From contig JAVBLX010000035.1 in the NCBI GenBank assembly GCA_031553075.1, positions 1-64,000 on the forward strand: a stretch of DNA of 64,000 nt. Reading direction: 5' to 3'. A model generated the notes under the pieces. That model was not told where the DNA came from and made no database searches. It was given only the letters and a program-made list of their open reading frames with translations. The stretch is from DIGJ01 sp031553075 (GTDB lineage Bacteria; Bacillota; Clostridia; Lachnospirales; Lachnospiraceae). Both the position numbers and the translations under genes were made by a program. Numbering within the stretch: the first letter of the stretch is position 1; each line of letters starts with the position of its first letter. Positions 26,676-36,021 of this stretch are shown in pieces.

Positions 26676-27593
26676 ATGATTAACAAATTGATAAAGCAGA
26701 TTGAAGCGACAAAGGCACCGATTGTGGTTGGGTTGGACCCGATGATGTCTTATATTCCGAAGTGGATTCAGGACAAGGCGTTTGAGGAATTTGGTGAGAC
26801 GCTGGTGGGTGCGGCAGAGGCAATTTGGCAGTATAATAAAGGGATTGTGGATGCTATTTATGATTTGATACCGGCGGTTAAGCCTCAGGTTGCCATGTAT
26901 GAGCAGTTTGGTATTCCGGGGATGATGATTTTTAAGAGAACGGTGGATTATTGTAAGGAAAAAGGTTTGGTGGTAATTGGAGATATTAAACGTGGTGATA
27001 TTGGCTCTACATCGGCAGCTTATGCGGTTGGTCATTTGGGAAAGGTACAGGTGGGGTCTAAGATTTATACACCATTTGATGAGGACTTTATTACCGTAAA
27101 TCCATATTTGGGCAGTGATGGAATTAATCCATTTTTAGAGGAATGTAAAAAGGAAAATAAGGGAATTTTTGTGTTAGTTAAAACTTCGAATCCTTCCAGT
27201 GGAGAGTTTCAGGATCAGCTGGTGAATGGCAGACCGCTTTATGAACTGGTTGGTGAGAAGGTAGCTGAGTGGGGCGAGGCTTGCATGGATGGAGAGTACA
27301 GTAATGTAGGTTGTGTGGTTGGTGCGACTTATCCGGAGATGGGTAAGATTTTGAGAAAGATTATGCCTAAGCAGTATATTCTGGTACCTGGATATGGTGC
27401 TCAGGGTGGAAAGGCTTCAGATTTGGCACCATATTTTAATGAAGACGGACTTGGTGCAATTGTAAATTCTTCCAGAGGAATTATTGCGGCTTATACGTTG
27501 GCAGGTTATGAGAAGTTTGGTGAGGCTAATTATGCGGATGCTTCCAGACAGGCTGTTATTGATATGAGAGAAGATTTAAGAAACGCATTATAG
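26676..27593 (+). CDS. pyrF: Orotidine 5'-phosphate decarboxylase
   Basis: This 305-residue enzyme makes UMP from OMP. It belongs to the longer PyrF subfamily. The catalytic Asp-Lys-Asp array is in VIGDIKRGDIGSTS, and the phosphate-binding end includes PGYGAQGG. The length fits the long subfamily, so it is not a fusion. Confidence 0.96.
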   Translation: MINKLIKQIEATKAPIVVGLDPMMSYIPKWIQDKAFEEFGETLVGAAEAIWQYNKGIVDAIYDLIPAVKPQVAMYEQFGIPGMMIFKRTVDYCKEKGLVVIGDIKRGDIGSTSAAYAVGHLGKVQVGSKIYTPFDEDFITVNPYLGSDGINPFLEECKKENKGIFVLVKTSNPSSGEFQDQLVNGRPLYELVGEKVAEWGEACMDGEYSNVGCVVGATYPEMGKILRKIMPKQYILVPGYGAQGGKASDLAPYFNEDGLGAIVNSSRGIIAAYTLAGYEKFGEANYADASRQAVIDMREDLRNAL

Positions 27594-27604
27594 AGGAGAC
27601 TGGA

Positions 27605-28381
27605 ATGGCAGATAAATTTATGAAAAAAGCAATCATTTCTCAGATTGATAGATTGAGTGATGATGTTGTGGATATGTGGATTGACGAGAAAGAAATTGCT
27701 CTGGCGGCTAGACCGGGACAGTTTGTATCTCTTTATTGTAAAGATGGTAGTCGTCTTTTGCCAAGACCTATTAGTATTTGTGAAATAGACCGGGGAGCAG
27801 GGAAGCTGCGTCTGGTATATCGGATTGTGGGTGCTGGAACCAAAGAGTTTTCTGACTTTGCCCAGGGGGATACCATTGATGTGATGGGACCGTTGGGAAA
27901 TGGGTTTACTTTAGAAGGTGAGAAGGTTCTTTTGATTGGTGGTGGAATTGGAATTCCGCCGATGCTGGAGCTTTCTAAAGCGCTTTCGGGACAAGGGAAA
28001 GAAGTGCAGATGGTTTTAGGCTATCGGGATGCCTTGTTCTTAAATAAAGAGTTTGAGTCTTTTGGCAAGGTTTATATTGCTACGGAAGATGGCTGTGCGG
28101 GATGCAAGGGCAATGTCATTGATGCTATAAATGAAAACAAGCTGGAAGCAGATGTGATTTTTGCTTGTGGGCCAACACCGATGCTTCGTGGTGTGAAGGC
28201 TTATGGGGAAGAAAAGAATATTAAAACGCAGATTTCCATGGAGGAGCGGATGGCATGTGGTATTGGTGCTTGTCTGGCTTGTGTATGTAAATCAAAAGAA
28301 GTGGACCATCATACCAATGTAAACAATAAGCGCATCTGTAAAGACGGACCGGTTTTTTACATTGATGATGTGGAATTATAG
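27605..28381 (+). CDS. pyrK: Dihydroorotate dehydrogenase B electron-transfer subunit
   Basis: This 258-residue iron-sulfur flavoprotein passes electrons from PyrD to NAD+. The FAD-binding LLPRPISICEI, the NAD-binding IGGGIGIPPMLEL and the [2Fe-2S] cysteines (CGIGACLACVC plus the later KRICKDG) are all present. It is followed by pyrD with 18 bases between. Confidence 0.97.
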   Translation: MADKFMKKAIISQIDRLSDDVVDMWIDEKEIALAARPGQFVSLYCKDGSRLLPRPISICEIDRGAGKLRLVYRIVGAGTKEFSDFAQGDTIDVMGPLGNGFTLEGEKVLLIGGGIGIPPMLELSKALSGQGKEVQMVLGYRDALFLNKEFESFGKVYIATEDGCAGCKGNVIDAINENKLEADVIFACGPTPMLRGVKAYGEEKNIKTQISMEERMACGIGACLACVCKSKEVDHHTNVNNKRICKDGPVFYIDDVEL

Positions 28382-28399
28382 AAAGGAGCCAATTGATTT

Positions 28400-29305
28400 A
28401 TGGGTAAAATGTCAGTGAACATTGCTGGTGTGGATTTTGCCAATCCAGTTATGACTGCTTCCGGGACCTTTGGCTCTGGAAGTGAGTACAGCGAATTTGT
28501 GGATTTAAACTGTTTGGGTGGAGTGGTAACCAAAGGTGTGGCTAATGTACCATGGCCGGGGAATCCGACACCAAGAATTGCCGAGACTTATGGTGGAATG
28601 ATTAATGCAGTAGGACTGCAAAATCCGGGGATTGATGTGTTTATTCAGCGAGATATTCCTTTTTTGAAGAAATATGATACCAAAATAATTGTGAATGTAT
28701 GCGGAAAAACAACAGAAGATTATGTTGCAGTAGTAGAGCGCCTGGCTGACCAGCCAGTGGATTTACTGGAAATAAATATTTCTTGTCCTAATGTAAAAGA
28801 AGGCGGGATTGCTTTTGGTCAGGACCCAAAAGCGGTGGAGGCAATTACAAAAGAGCTTAAAAAATATGCAAAGCAGCCAATTGTTATGAAGCTTAGTCCT
28901 AATGTTACTGACATTACGGAGATGGCAAGAGCAGCAGAGGCGGGAGGCGCTGATGCGTTATCATTAATTAATACATTAACAGGAATGAAGATAGATATTC
29001 ATAAAAGAGCATTTGCTTTGGCGAATAAGACAGGGGGATTATCCGGCCCTGCGATAAAGCCTGTGGCTATCCGAATGGTTTATCAAGTAGCCAATGCGGT
29101 AAAATTGCCATTAATTGGAATGGGCGGAATTATGACTGGCGAGGATGCCGTTGAGTTTATGATGGCAGGGGCAACCGGAATTTCGGTTGGTACAGCTAAT
29201 TTTGCAAATCCTAGAGCTACTCTGGATATATTAAATGGTATGGAACGTTATATGGAGCAATATGGTGTGACGGATATTAATGAGTTAATTGGATGTGTAA
29301 AGTAA
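28400..29305 (+). CDS. pyrD: Dihydroorotate dehydrogenase B catalytic subunit
   Basis: This 301-residue FMN enzyme oxidises dihydroorotate. The active-site Cys lies in EINISCPNVKEGG, typical of class 1B enzymes that pair with PyrK. FMN-binding GGADALSLINT and GMGGIMTGEDA are present. The length is normal. Confidence 0.97.
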   Translation: MGKMSVNIAGVDFANPVMTASGTFGSGSEYSEFVDLNCLGGVVTKGVANVPWPGNPTPRIAETYGGMINAVGLQNPGIDVFIQRDIPFLKKYDTKIIVNVCGKTTEDYVAVVERLADQPVDLLEINISCPNVKEGGIAFGQDPKAVEAITKELKKYAKQPIVMKLSPNVTDITEMARAAEAGGADALSLINTLTGMKIDIHKRAFALANKTGGLSGPAIKPVAIRMVYQVANAVKLPLIGMGGIMTGEDAVEFMMAGATGISVGTANFANPRATLDILNGMERYMEQYGVTDINELIGCVK

Positions 29306-29469
29306 TAAGAGAAAGCTTTCTTGGATAAAAATTGTGGATAACTATGATACGATAGTGGTAACTTGGAAAGATAATAATGTTATTTCCTTACACGAGTTGA
29401 TTGAGATGCCTGATAATGAACAAGTTATTTTTTGATAATGGATAGATAAAGACAGGAGGATATGATAAA

Positions 29470-30144
29470 ATGGAACAATACAAGCAGGAGTTTATTGAGT
29501 TTATGGTGGACAGTGAGGTTCTCAAGTTTGGCGAGTTTACCTTAAAAAGTGGAAGAAAATCTCCATTTTTTATGAATGCTGGTGCGTATGTGACGGGGAG
29601 CCAGTTGACCCGATTGGGAGAGTACTATGCCAAGGCGATTCATGACAACTATGGTGATGATTTTGATGTTTTATTTGGACCAGCGTATAAGGGAATTCCT
29701 TTAAGTGTGGCAACGACTATGGCTTACAGCCGTTTATTTGGAAAAGAAATCCGCTACTGCTCCAACCGGAAAGAAGAAAAAGACCATGGCGATGCCGGGA
29801 TTTTACTGGGAAGCAAGATTAAGGATGGGGATCGAGTAGTAATCATCGAAGACGTGACTACTTCGGGGAAATCCATTGAGGAAACCTTCCCAATCATTAA
29901 GGCTCAAGGCAATGTGGAAATCATTGGTCTCATGGTATCCCTTAACCGGATGGAACGGGGCAAAGGGGAAAAGAGTGCATTGGAGGAAATCAAAAGCACC
30001 TATGGATTTGATGCAAATGCCATTGTTTCTATGGCGGAAGTGGTAGAACACTTGTATAATAAGGAGTATAATGGTAAAATAATAATAGATGATACCATAA
30101 AATCAGCTATTGATACGTATTATGAACAATATGGTGTAAAATAA
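29470..30144 (+). CDS. pyrE: Orotate phosphoribosyltransferase
   Basis: This 224-residue enzyme joins orotate with PRPP. The PRPP loop is VVIIEDVTTSGKS and the flexible catalytic loop has RKEEKDHGDAG. A 164-base spacer separates it from pyrD, longer than elsewhere in the operon. AGGAGG at 29455-29460 precedes the ATG. Confidence 0.97.
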   Translation: MEQYKQEFIEFMVDSEVLKFGEFTLKSGRKSPFFMNAGAYVTGSQLTRLGEYYAKAIHDNYGDDFDVLFGPAYKGIPLSVATTMAYSRLFGKEIRYCSNRKEEKDHGDAGILLGSKIKDGDRVVIIEDVTTSGKSIEETFPIIKAQGNVEIIGLMVSLNRMERGKGEKSALEEIKSTYGFDANAIVSMAEVVEHLYNKEYNGKIIIDDTIKSAIDTYYEQYGVK

Positions 30145-30161
30145 AAAGGGAGGCCCGATGT

Positions 30162-30314
30162 ATGGGAGAAAAAATCTATACCACGATGAAATCAGTTGGA
30201 ACAGCAAATTTAGTACTGGGGATTGTGATTATGCTTGTGGGCATCGGTACCGGGGTAGCAGTTATCGTGAGCGGAGCAAAGCTACTGAATAAGAAAAAGG
30301 ATTTGCTATTCTAA
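30162..30314 (+). CDS. Small single-span membrane protein, 50 residues
   Basis: This gene follows pyrE by 17 bases with AAGGGAGG upstream. The product has one hydrophobic span (about 16-37, rich in Gly, Val and Ile) and a Lys-rich end (LLNKKKDLLF). No family is recognised. It is the last gene before the operon terminator, so it is probably co-transcribed with the pyr genes. Confidence 0.7.
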   Translation: MGEKIYTTMKSVGTANLVLGIVIMLVGIGTGVAVIVSGAKLLNKKKDLLF

Positions 30315-30365
30315 ATCAGGATTTTGGAAAAGACAAAATTTGTAAAAAAAATTGTTTACAAAAGG

Positions 30366-30411
30366 CAGGATATGTTGTACCATGTAAAAAACAACATATT
30401 CTGTTTTTTAT
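30366..30411 (+). terminator. Intrinsic terminator of the pyr operon
   Basis: CAGGATATGTTGT (30366-30378) pairs with ACAACATATTCTG (30391-30403) with one mismatch, followed by TTTTTT. It lies upstream of the TTG chosen as the start of the TadZ-like gene, which argues against starts before 30366. Confidence 0.85.
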
Positions 30412-30434
30412 TTGTAAAAAGGAGGGGGTTATAT

Positions 30435-31244
30435 TTGGTAATTGCTTTTTGGAGCAATGTAAAAGGAAAAGGAGGAGTCACCAGTAATTTAGCTTGCATC
30501 AGTGTACAGGCGGCTTTAGAAGGGCGGGATTCCATCCTCTTTGAAAATCATTTTAACATTCATTCAATGGGTGATATTCTGGAGGGAGCAGCAAAAAATC
30601 ATTATTTAAAGGAGGAGTACAGTTATCAAAGGCGTGGTCTGGAACCATTAATACGACAGTTTCAATGCGGATACGCCGTGGGGAATATTAAGGAAAGCTA
30701 CAGCGTCTCATATTTACAGAAAGGAATTTCCTATCTGCCCCAAAGTCAGTGGATGAATCAGGAACTATTTGATTATGAATTCTGTCAGGTAATCAGACCG
30801 ATGCTTAAAGAGCTTAAAAAGGTCGCCGGAACCATTTATATTGATACCAGTCCGGAGGATTTACTTAGTACCAGAAGCATTTTAGAAGAGGCCGATGTCA
30901 TCGTAGTAAATTTAAATCAAGATCCTCATGTGGTGGATCATTATTTCAAAAATTATCATTCTTATATGGAAAAATCCATATTTCTGTTAAGTCATTATGA
31001 AGAAGAATCTAGGTTTAATCGAAAATTAATCTTTAAAAAATATCCAGTTGGAAAAGAAAAGATTGCAGTAATACCTTATTTTGCGCCGTTCAAAGAGGCT
31101 GTAGGAGAGGGGAGAGTGATTCGTTTCTTTGAAGAAAATAAGAAAGGGAGTAGAAAAAAAGAGAGTACTTACTTTTTTGAAGAAGTAAAGGAAGCATCGG
31201 ATATGATTTGGGAGTTTGCAAAGGGGAGGGAAAAGAAGGATTGA
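30435..31244 (+). CDS. TadZ/CpaE-like MinD-superfamily protein
   Basis: This 269-residue protein starts at TTG 30435 behind GGAGGGGG. Residues 3-20 (IAFWSNVKGKGGVTSNLA) are a deviant Walker A motif like that of ParA/MinD proteins but without the usual GKT. GTIYIDTSPEDLL resembles the switch II region. In Tad loci TadZ positions the pilus machine at a pole. It overlaps no gene and ends 2 bases before the CpaF-like start. ATP binding is uncertain. Confidence 0.7.
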   Translation: MVIAFWSNVKGKGGVTSNLACISVQAALEGRDSILFENHFNIHSMGDILEGAAKNHYLKEEYSYQRRGLEPLIRQFQCGYAVGNIKESYSVSYLQKGISYLPQSQWMNQELFDYEFCQVIRPMLKELKKVAGTIYIDTSPEDLLSTRSILEEADVIVVNLNQDPHVVDHYFKNYHSYMEKSIFLLSHYEEESRFNRKLIFKKYPVGKEKIAVIPYFAPFKEAVGEGRVIRFFEENKKGSRKKESTYFFEEVKEASDMIWEFAKGREKKD

Positions 31245-31246
31245 CA

Positions 31247-32875
31247 ATGGAACACTTGCGGGAAGGAGTTATGGAAACTTTTAACCAGCTGCTGCGGGAA
31301 AATCCGTATGAACTTAATTTAAGTGGAGAGGAATTAAAAAGTCGGCTTGAGAGCAAAAAAGAATTGAGAAAGGCTTTAAAAAGCTGCATTTTCGGGGATA
31401 AAGAAGCAAAGCTCTTGGTAAAGTCCTACATCAGGGATATCCTGGTAAAAAAATATAAAATAAATAAGGACAACATTGAGGAATACGTTTGCTTTGATAA
31501 TCCTTTGGGATTGTCTGCTCAGGATAAATTTGGGATTTTACTGTATATATATCAAAAGGAATCAAAGGAACTGGCATTAGAACGTTTGATTGAAGCGTAT
31601 CAGCTGGATCAGCCAAGAAGAACACCAGCGGGGATGCTTTACTATGAAATCACGGCGGCAGATATCCATGACGTTTATGAAGAAACCCCATGTATCCTGC
31701 TTAATTTTATAGATAAGCTAAACATTCTTTCGCAAAAGATTTATGAAAATTATAAGGGGAATGGGGCGATAGACGAGATACGGGATATGAAAATTGATGG
31801 AGTAAGTGCCGGAGTGTCGGGGATTCCGGAGGACTTTCAACAGGAAAAGCTGGAACAGCATACGTTACCTTCTGCTTATGACAGTATCTGGCTGTTTTAT
31901 CATGGAAAATCCATTTCCTTATCATTCTTAAGCTTTTACAGTTACAAAGAGCTTATCCGTGTCTGCCGGAATATCTATCGGTATAATAATCCGGGGCAGC
32001 TTTCGGAAACCAAAGGATACATTGTCAATGAGATGAAAGATGGCTCCCGTGTAGCAGTGGCAAGACCACCTTTTTGTGAATCATGGGTTTTATTTATCCG
32101 AAAGTTTGACACTGTGCTTCAGGAGAGTATTTACAAGTTGCTTACGGACCGGAATGCAGACCTGGCGATTGAGTGGATTAAGTGGTTGATAAAGGGCTGT
32201 ATGATAACGGGGATAACTGGCCAGCAGGGAAGTGGTAAGACGACTCTTTTAATGGCACTGATTGGATTTATTTCTCCTGCGTATAATTTACGGATTCAGG
32301 AACTGTCCTTTGAGCTTCATTTGAGAACAATATATCCGGAGCGAAATATTGTTTCATTTAAGGAAACGGGGAATATTTCAGGGAAAGCAAGCCTTGATTT
32401 CATGAAGAAATCGGATGGAACGGTGACGATACTGGGAGAGGTGGCTACGGATGAAGTAAGTGTCTGGCTGATTAAGGTGGCTCAAGTGGCCTCTTTATTT
32501 ACGCTGTTTACCCATCATGCTAAAACAACCGAAAACCTGGTGATTTCCATGCGGAATTCTTTATTGATGGAAGGGGGCTTTCAAAATGAACGCATTGCCG
32601 AAGAACAGGTGGTAGAAGCGATTAACTTTGACATCCATATGAAAAAGGACAATGACGGGCACCGTTACATTGAACGGATTACAGAGATTATACCAGAGAA
32701 GGAAAGGGGATTTCGGACCAGAAACATTGTGGTTTGGGAGGATGGCGAATATCATATGGCAAATCTTGTTTCAGAGGAACGGCTGGAGCAGCTTAAAAGT
32801 ATGCTGAGCAAAGAGGAACTGCTGCAATTTGATGGGTTTGTAAAGGCACAGTGGGCTGAGGCAAAGAGAGGGTAA
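31247..32875 (+). CDS. CpaF/TadA-like secretion ATPase
   Basis: This 542-residue type II/IV secretion ATPase powers pilus assembly. Walker A is GITGQQGSGKTTLL (about 321-334). FTHHAKTTENLVISMRN matches the His-box region of CpaF ATPases, and GTVTILGEVATDEV matches Walker B and following. The N-terminal ~230 residues are variable. I chose ATG 31247 with AGAAGGA upstream. The next gene encodes the expected membrane platform. Confidence 0.88.
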   Translation: MEHLREGVMETFNQLLRENPYELNLSGEELKSRLESKKELRKALKSCIFGDKEAKLLVKSYIRDILVKKYKINKDNIEEYVCFDNPLGLSAQDKFGILLYIYQKESKELALERLIEAYQLDQPRRTPAGMLYYEITAADIHDVYEETPCILLNFIDKLNILSQKIYENYKGNGAIDEIRDMKIDGVSAGVSGIPEDFQQEKLEQHTLPSAYDSIWLFYHGKSISLSFLSFYSYKELIRVCRNIYRYNNPGQLSETKGYIVNEMKDGSRVAVARPPFCESWVLFIRKFDTVLQESIYKLLTDRNADLAIEWIKWLIKGCMITGITGQQGSGKTTLLMALIGFISPAYNLRIQELSFELHLRTIYPERNIVSFKETGNISGKASLDFMKKSDGTVTILGEVATDEVSVWLIKVAQVASLFTLFTHHAKTTENLVISMRNSLLMEGGFQNERIAEEQVVEAINFDIHMKKDNDGHRYIERITEIIPEKERGFRTRNIVVWEDGEYHMANLVSEERLEQLKSMLSKEELLQFDGFVKAQWAEAKRG

Positions 32876-32884
32876 GGGGGAAAA

Positions 32885-34525
32885 ATGTATTTATTTCTAT
32901 CTGAAAACAAAATAACCCGCAGATATGTTAGACGCTTAAGTAAACTATATGGAATCGTGAGTCCATCCAGCCAGGCGGTAAATGAAAGGCGTGTCCTTGA
33001 GATCCTTCTTCTCCAGCTTATATTATCTGGCATTTTATTGCTGTTTCCACTGAGGTTTGGAGCTTTTAATATGTACTATTATTTATATTTATTGCCCATG
33101 TGTTATCTGGTAAATCGCCAATTGGTTATGGCAAGGCTTGAGAAGGCAGAGTATGGATTGTTAAAGCAGATGGAGCATTATCTGGGAGAAATCCGTCATT
33201 TTTATCATTTGAACGGGACAGTAGAGGAAGCAGTCTATGAATCACAAGAGCAGGCACCAGCCCAAATTCTTGCTCACATAAATACTATTTATGACATTTT
33301 ACTTCTTGGAGATGATGGGGAGGTAGAAAAGTATAAAGAACAGGCACCCAATAAGTTTCTTGTAACTTTTCTGGCACTTTGCTGGTTAACTGTTAAGTAT
33401 GGCGATACCTACGAAGATGGCAGCTCACTATTTCTGGCAAATCTCAACCATCTGAAAACGGAAATTCATCTGGAGCTGTTAAAACGGGAGAAAGTGGCAC
33501 ATACCTTTGCGGGACTTCTATTTATTACCATAATCCCCATGTTTTCCTTCAAACCAATTGAAAAATGGGGAATGACGAATCTTCCAGAGCTGACGGACTA
33601 TTATCAAGGGAGCTATGGGCTGGGGGTTACGGCACTGATTTTTGCGGCGACAGTCATTGCGTATTTGGTAATTAGTCAATTAAAAGAGGAGCGGGAATAT
33701 CTGAGAAGTACTCATGAGTGGTTGGACTGGCTGGGAGAAGTTGGTTGGATAAAAAAGTTTTTGTGGGGGTGGGGAAATCAGAATACAAGGCTGGTTTATC
33801 AGTTACATAAGGTAATAAAGCGGACTGGGGAAGGCATATCGGTGAATCAGTACATTCTAAGGAAGCTGATGTTGGGGTTGGGGAGCTTTGGCTTTCTGGT
33901 GGCTTTGCTGGAGCGGATGACCTGGCTATCCAGTCATGGAAGAAGCTTCTGGTTTCACTTTATGTGTGTGCTTCTGGCAGGTATGGGTGGCATCATAGTT
34001 TCTGGAATCCCCAGGTTTGTAATGGAAATCCGGGGGTTTTTCCTCAAGCAGGATAAGGAGGATGAGGTGATGCAGTTTCATTCCATTCTGCTTATGCTTA
34101 TTCATATCGAAAGAATGAATATAGAAACCATACTGGAATGGTTGGAGATGTTTTCTAATATCTTTCGGACCTCTCTTCAGGCCTGCGTGGACCAGTATCC
34201 CTATGATGGGGAGGCGGCTCTTGAAAAATTGAAAGGGGAAGAACCTTTTCCACCCTTTTTAAGAATTGTGGAAAATTTGGAGGTCAGTGATCGGACGGGG
34301 ATACGGGTTGCCTTCGAGGAAATTGCATCACAACAAAAGTATTACGAAGAAAAAAGAAAACAGGACAATGAGATTCTAATTACCAACAAGGGAGTAATTG
34401 GAAAGGTAATTGCCTATGTTCCCTTGATTCTGACGCTTGGATTTTACCTGATTGTGCCTTTTGTTCTGGAAAGTATTACGCAGCTGGCTGGATTTATGGA
34501 ACAAATGAACGTGGTCGGCAAATGA
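32885..34525 (+). CDS. TadB/TadC-like membrane platform protein
   Basis: This 546-residue multi-span protein has about six hydrophobic segments (near 40-75, 215-232, 245-263, 320-337, 353-375 and 510-535). Charged cytoplasmic stretches lie between them, and a C-terminal block resembles the T2SSF fold (EEPFPPFLRIVENLEVSDRTG). Tad systems normally have two separate ~300-residue proteins; here one long protein may do both jobs. Homology is inferred from topology and position next to the ATPase. Confidence 0.65.
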   Translation: MYLFLSENKITRRYVRRLSKLYGIVSPSSQAVNERRVLEILLLQLILSGILLLFPLRFGAFNMYYYLYLLPMCYLVNRQLVMARLEKAEYGLLKQMEHYLGEIRHFYHLNGTVEEAVYESQEQAPAQILAHINTIYDILLLGDDGEVEKYKEQAPNKFLVTFLALCWLTVKYGDTYEDGSSLFLANLNHLKTEIHLELLKREKVAHTFAGLLFITIIPMFSFKPIEKWGMTNLPELTDYYQGSYGLGVTALIFAATVIAYLVISQLKEEREYLRSTHEWLDWLGEVGWIKKFLWGWGNQNTRLVYQLHKVIKRTGEGISVNQYILRKLMLGLGSFGFLVALLERMTWLSSHGRSFWFHFMCVLLAGMGGIIVSGIPRFVMEIRGFFLKQDKEDEVMQFHSILLMLIHIERMNIETILEWLEMFSNIFRTSLQACVDQYPYDGEAALEKLKGEEPFPPFLRIVENLEVSDRTGIRVAFEEIASQQKYYEEKRKQDNEILITNKGVIGKVIAYVPLILTLGFYLIVPFVLESITQLAGFMEQMNVVGK

Positions 34526-34535
34526 ATTGATGATA

Positions 34536-34642
34536 ACAGTGCTGCGAAGCTGGTAAATGGTTTGAGGAGTAACAGTGCTGTGAGGGTGGCAAATGATTTA
34601 ATGATGAATGAATAACAGTGCCGTAGGTACGGTAGAGGGGAG
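34536..34642 (+). repeat. Triplicated leader unit with hairpin and Shine-Dalgarno
   Basis: Three imperfect copies of AACAGTGCYG start near 34535, 34571 and 34613. The last copy leads into CCGTAGGTACGG (34621-34632, a self-pairing hairpin) and AGAGGGGAG before the ATG at 34648. The earlier copies keep a GGAG or an ATG, so they look like decayed copies of the translation-start region. Confidence 0.5.
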
Positions 34643-34647
34643 TTTAA

Positions 34648-35100
34648 ATGGATAATAGTTTAAAAGGATTAATATTGGCCGCAGGCACAATCATAACCTG
34701 CATAGTTGTGGGATTGGGCTTTTTCATTGCCAGAGAGGCAAGGGATACGGCTGCCAGTGGAGCGGGACAGATATCAAAGCTTAATGCGGAATTTAATGAA
34801 AGTGATAAAGTGATGTACGATGGTCTTTCCGTATCAGGGAGTGAAGTAATCAATGTAATTAATAAGTTTAAAAATCAGGATTTATCAATAAAGGTAACCA
34901 CGGGGAAAGGAACGTTTTACTACAATCATACATTGAATGGTGATGGAAATAGTTTGGGCAGTGGTAGTGGCACATCGGTGAAGGAAGCTCAAAAAACCAC
35001 CAGTAGCAATTATATAAATCCCAACGCACAGTTTATGGGAGCGGTTGTCCGAGATGCTAATAATGCCATTATTGGTCTGGCATTTGCTCAGGAGGCCTAA
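34648..35100 (+). CDS. Pilin-like small exported protein
   Basis: This 150-residue protein has a short N-terminus, one hydrophobic helix (about 7-27), then a soluble part with a Gly/Ser-rich loop (GSGSGTS). The layout resembles a type IV or Tad pilin without an obvious prepilin peptidase site. It follows the platform gene, so major pilin or pseudopilin is the best guess. No peptidase gene is seen in the window. Confidence 0.6.
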   Translation: MDNSLKGLILAAGTIITCIVVGLGFFIAREARDTAASGAGQISKLNAEFNESDKVMYDGLSVSGSEVINVINKFKNQDLSIKVTTGKGTFYYNHTLNGDGNSLGSGSGTSVKEAQKTTSSNYINPNAQFMGAVVRDANNAIIGLAFAQEA

Positions 35101-35209
35101 AGCGATTCTCTTCATACGGAAAGATGCAAAAGACGTATTCTTTACAGAGTGTTTGCCGCTGGTAGCGGTATTAAGTGAAAGTGTGATGCAGAAAGAGGGA
35201 GATGAGAGA

Positions 35210-35374
35210 ATGGAAAATGGATTGGATTTAATGTTTGAAACATTGGGGGTATTTTTATTTTGTCTGGCACTTACCCTCACCATAGAGCTATTTCATAATC
35301 TGGAGCAGCTGGAAAACCAGACCATGGATAATTTATATGATTCCCATGTGTTTTACAGTGTGGCAGTAGAGTGA
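35210..35374 (+). CDS. Small pseudopilin-like protein
   Basis: This 54-residue protein (MENGLDLMFETLGVFLFCLA...) has a hydrophobic helix at about 8-26 and a polar tail. The reading frame extends upstream to 35045, but the ribosome site GAGGGAG and the hydrophobic start support ATG 35210; ATG 35186 is an alternative. It resembles minor pilins of Tad loci by position only. Confidence 0.55.
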   Translation: MENGLDLMFETLGVFLFCLALTLTIELFHNLEQLENQTMDNLYDSHVFYSVAVE

Positions 35375-35383
35375 GGTGATGGA

Positions 35384-35881
35384 GTGGATTCCTTTGGAAG
35401 AATGATTGAAATTATCATTACGGTAATTCTTTTGTTTTTGGTTCCTATTCAGTATATGGCTATCCGACAGGACAGCATTTGTCAAAGCTATGTTACCACA
35501 GAAACGGCTTACTTCGTGGATTCGGTGCGAAACACAGGATTTGTGACGAAAGGGATGTACCAGACCTTTCTTAGAAAATTGAGCGGAACCAGTCAAGTCT
35601 ATGAAGTAGAGTTGAATCACTACCGACGTGTAATTGACTTGACCGACGAGAATTACTCGGAATATTATCAGGGCATTTATACACAGGATATTATCGAAGG
35701 TATGGAGGAATTGGGAAGGGAGGGGTATCTCTTCGGACGTGGTGATTTCTTTTCTGTTAAGGTGGTAAATGTGAATAAGACACTGGGAACCAGAATGCAG
35801 GAGTTGTTTACAGGACGTGCTTTTCCCGGCGGGGAAATTTGTGTTGTATATGGAGGTGCCATACGGGATGAGATTCGTTAG
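35384..35881 (+). CDS. TadE/pseudopilin-like anchored protein
   Basis: This 165-residue protein starts at GTG behind GAGGTGATGGA. Residues ~8-26 form a membrane helix (IEIIITVILLFLVPIQYMA), the rest is soluble and acidic. It fits a minor pilin or TadE-type protein by layout and neighbourhood. The last codons are repeated downstream. Confidence 0.6.
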   Translation: MDSFGRMIEIIITVILLFLVPIQYMAIRQDSICQSYVTTETAYFVDSVRNTGFVTKGMYQTFLRKLSGTSQVYEVELNHYRRVIDLTDENYSEYYQGIYTQDIIEGMEELGREGYLFGRGDFFSVKVVNVNKTLGTRMQELFTGRAFPGGEICVVYGGAIRDEIR

Positions 35882-35965
35882 TACAGTGAGTGTATACGGG
35901 ATTAGATTCATTCGTACATGGAGGAGCCATTTGGGATGAGATTCCATAACACATGAGGTGGTAAA
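35850..35965 (+). repeat. Triplicate of the 3' end of the preceding gene
   Basis: The gene end, reading GGAGGTGCCATACGGGATGA, recurs as imperfect copies near 35894 and 35920, with ACGGGATTAGATTC and TTTGGGATGAGATTC as the matching cores. The copies lie after the stop at 35881 and fill the gap to the next gene. Confidence 0.65.
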
Positions 35966-36021
35966 AGGAGAAGTGATGGGGATTAGATGGATATGAGTGC
36001 AAATATGGAAGGGGATATGAA

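Noticed and set aside
29306..29469. Possible gene remnant between pyrD and pyrE (frame ending near 29436 with protein-like composition)
   Set aside because: It has no start codon with a ribosome site and is too short to classify; it might be a decayed gene but nothing supports that firmly.
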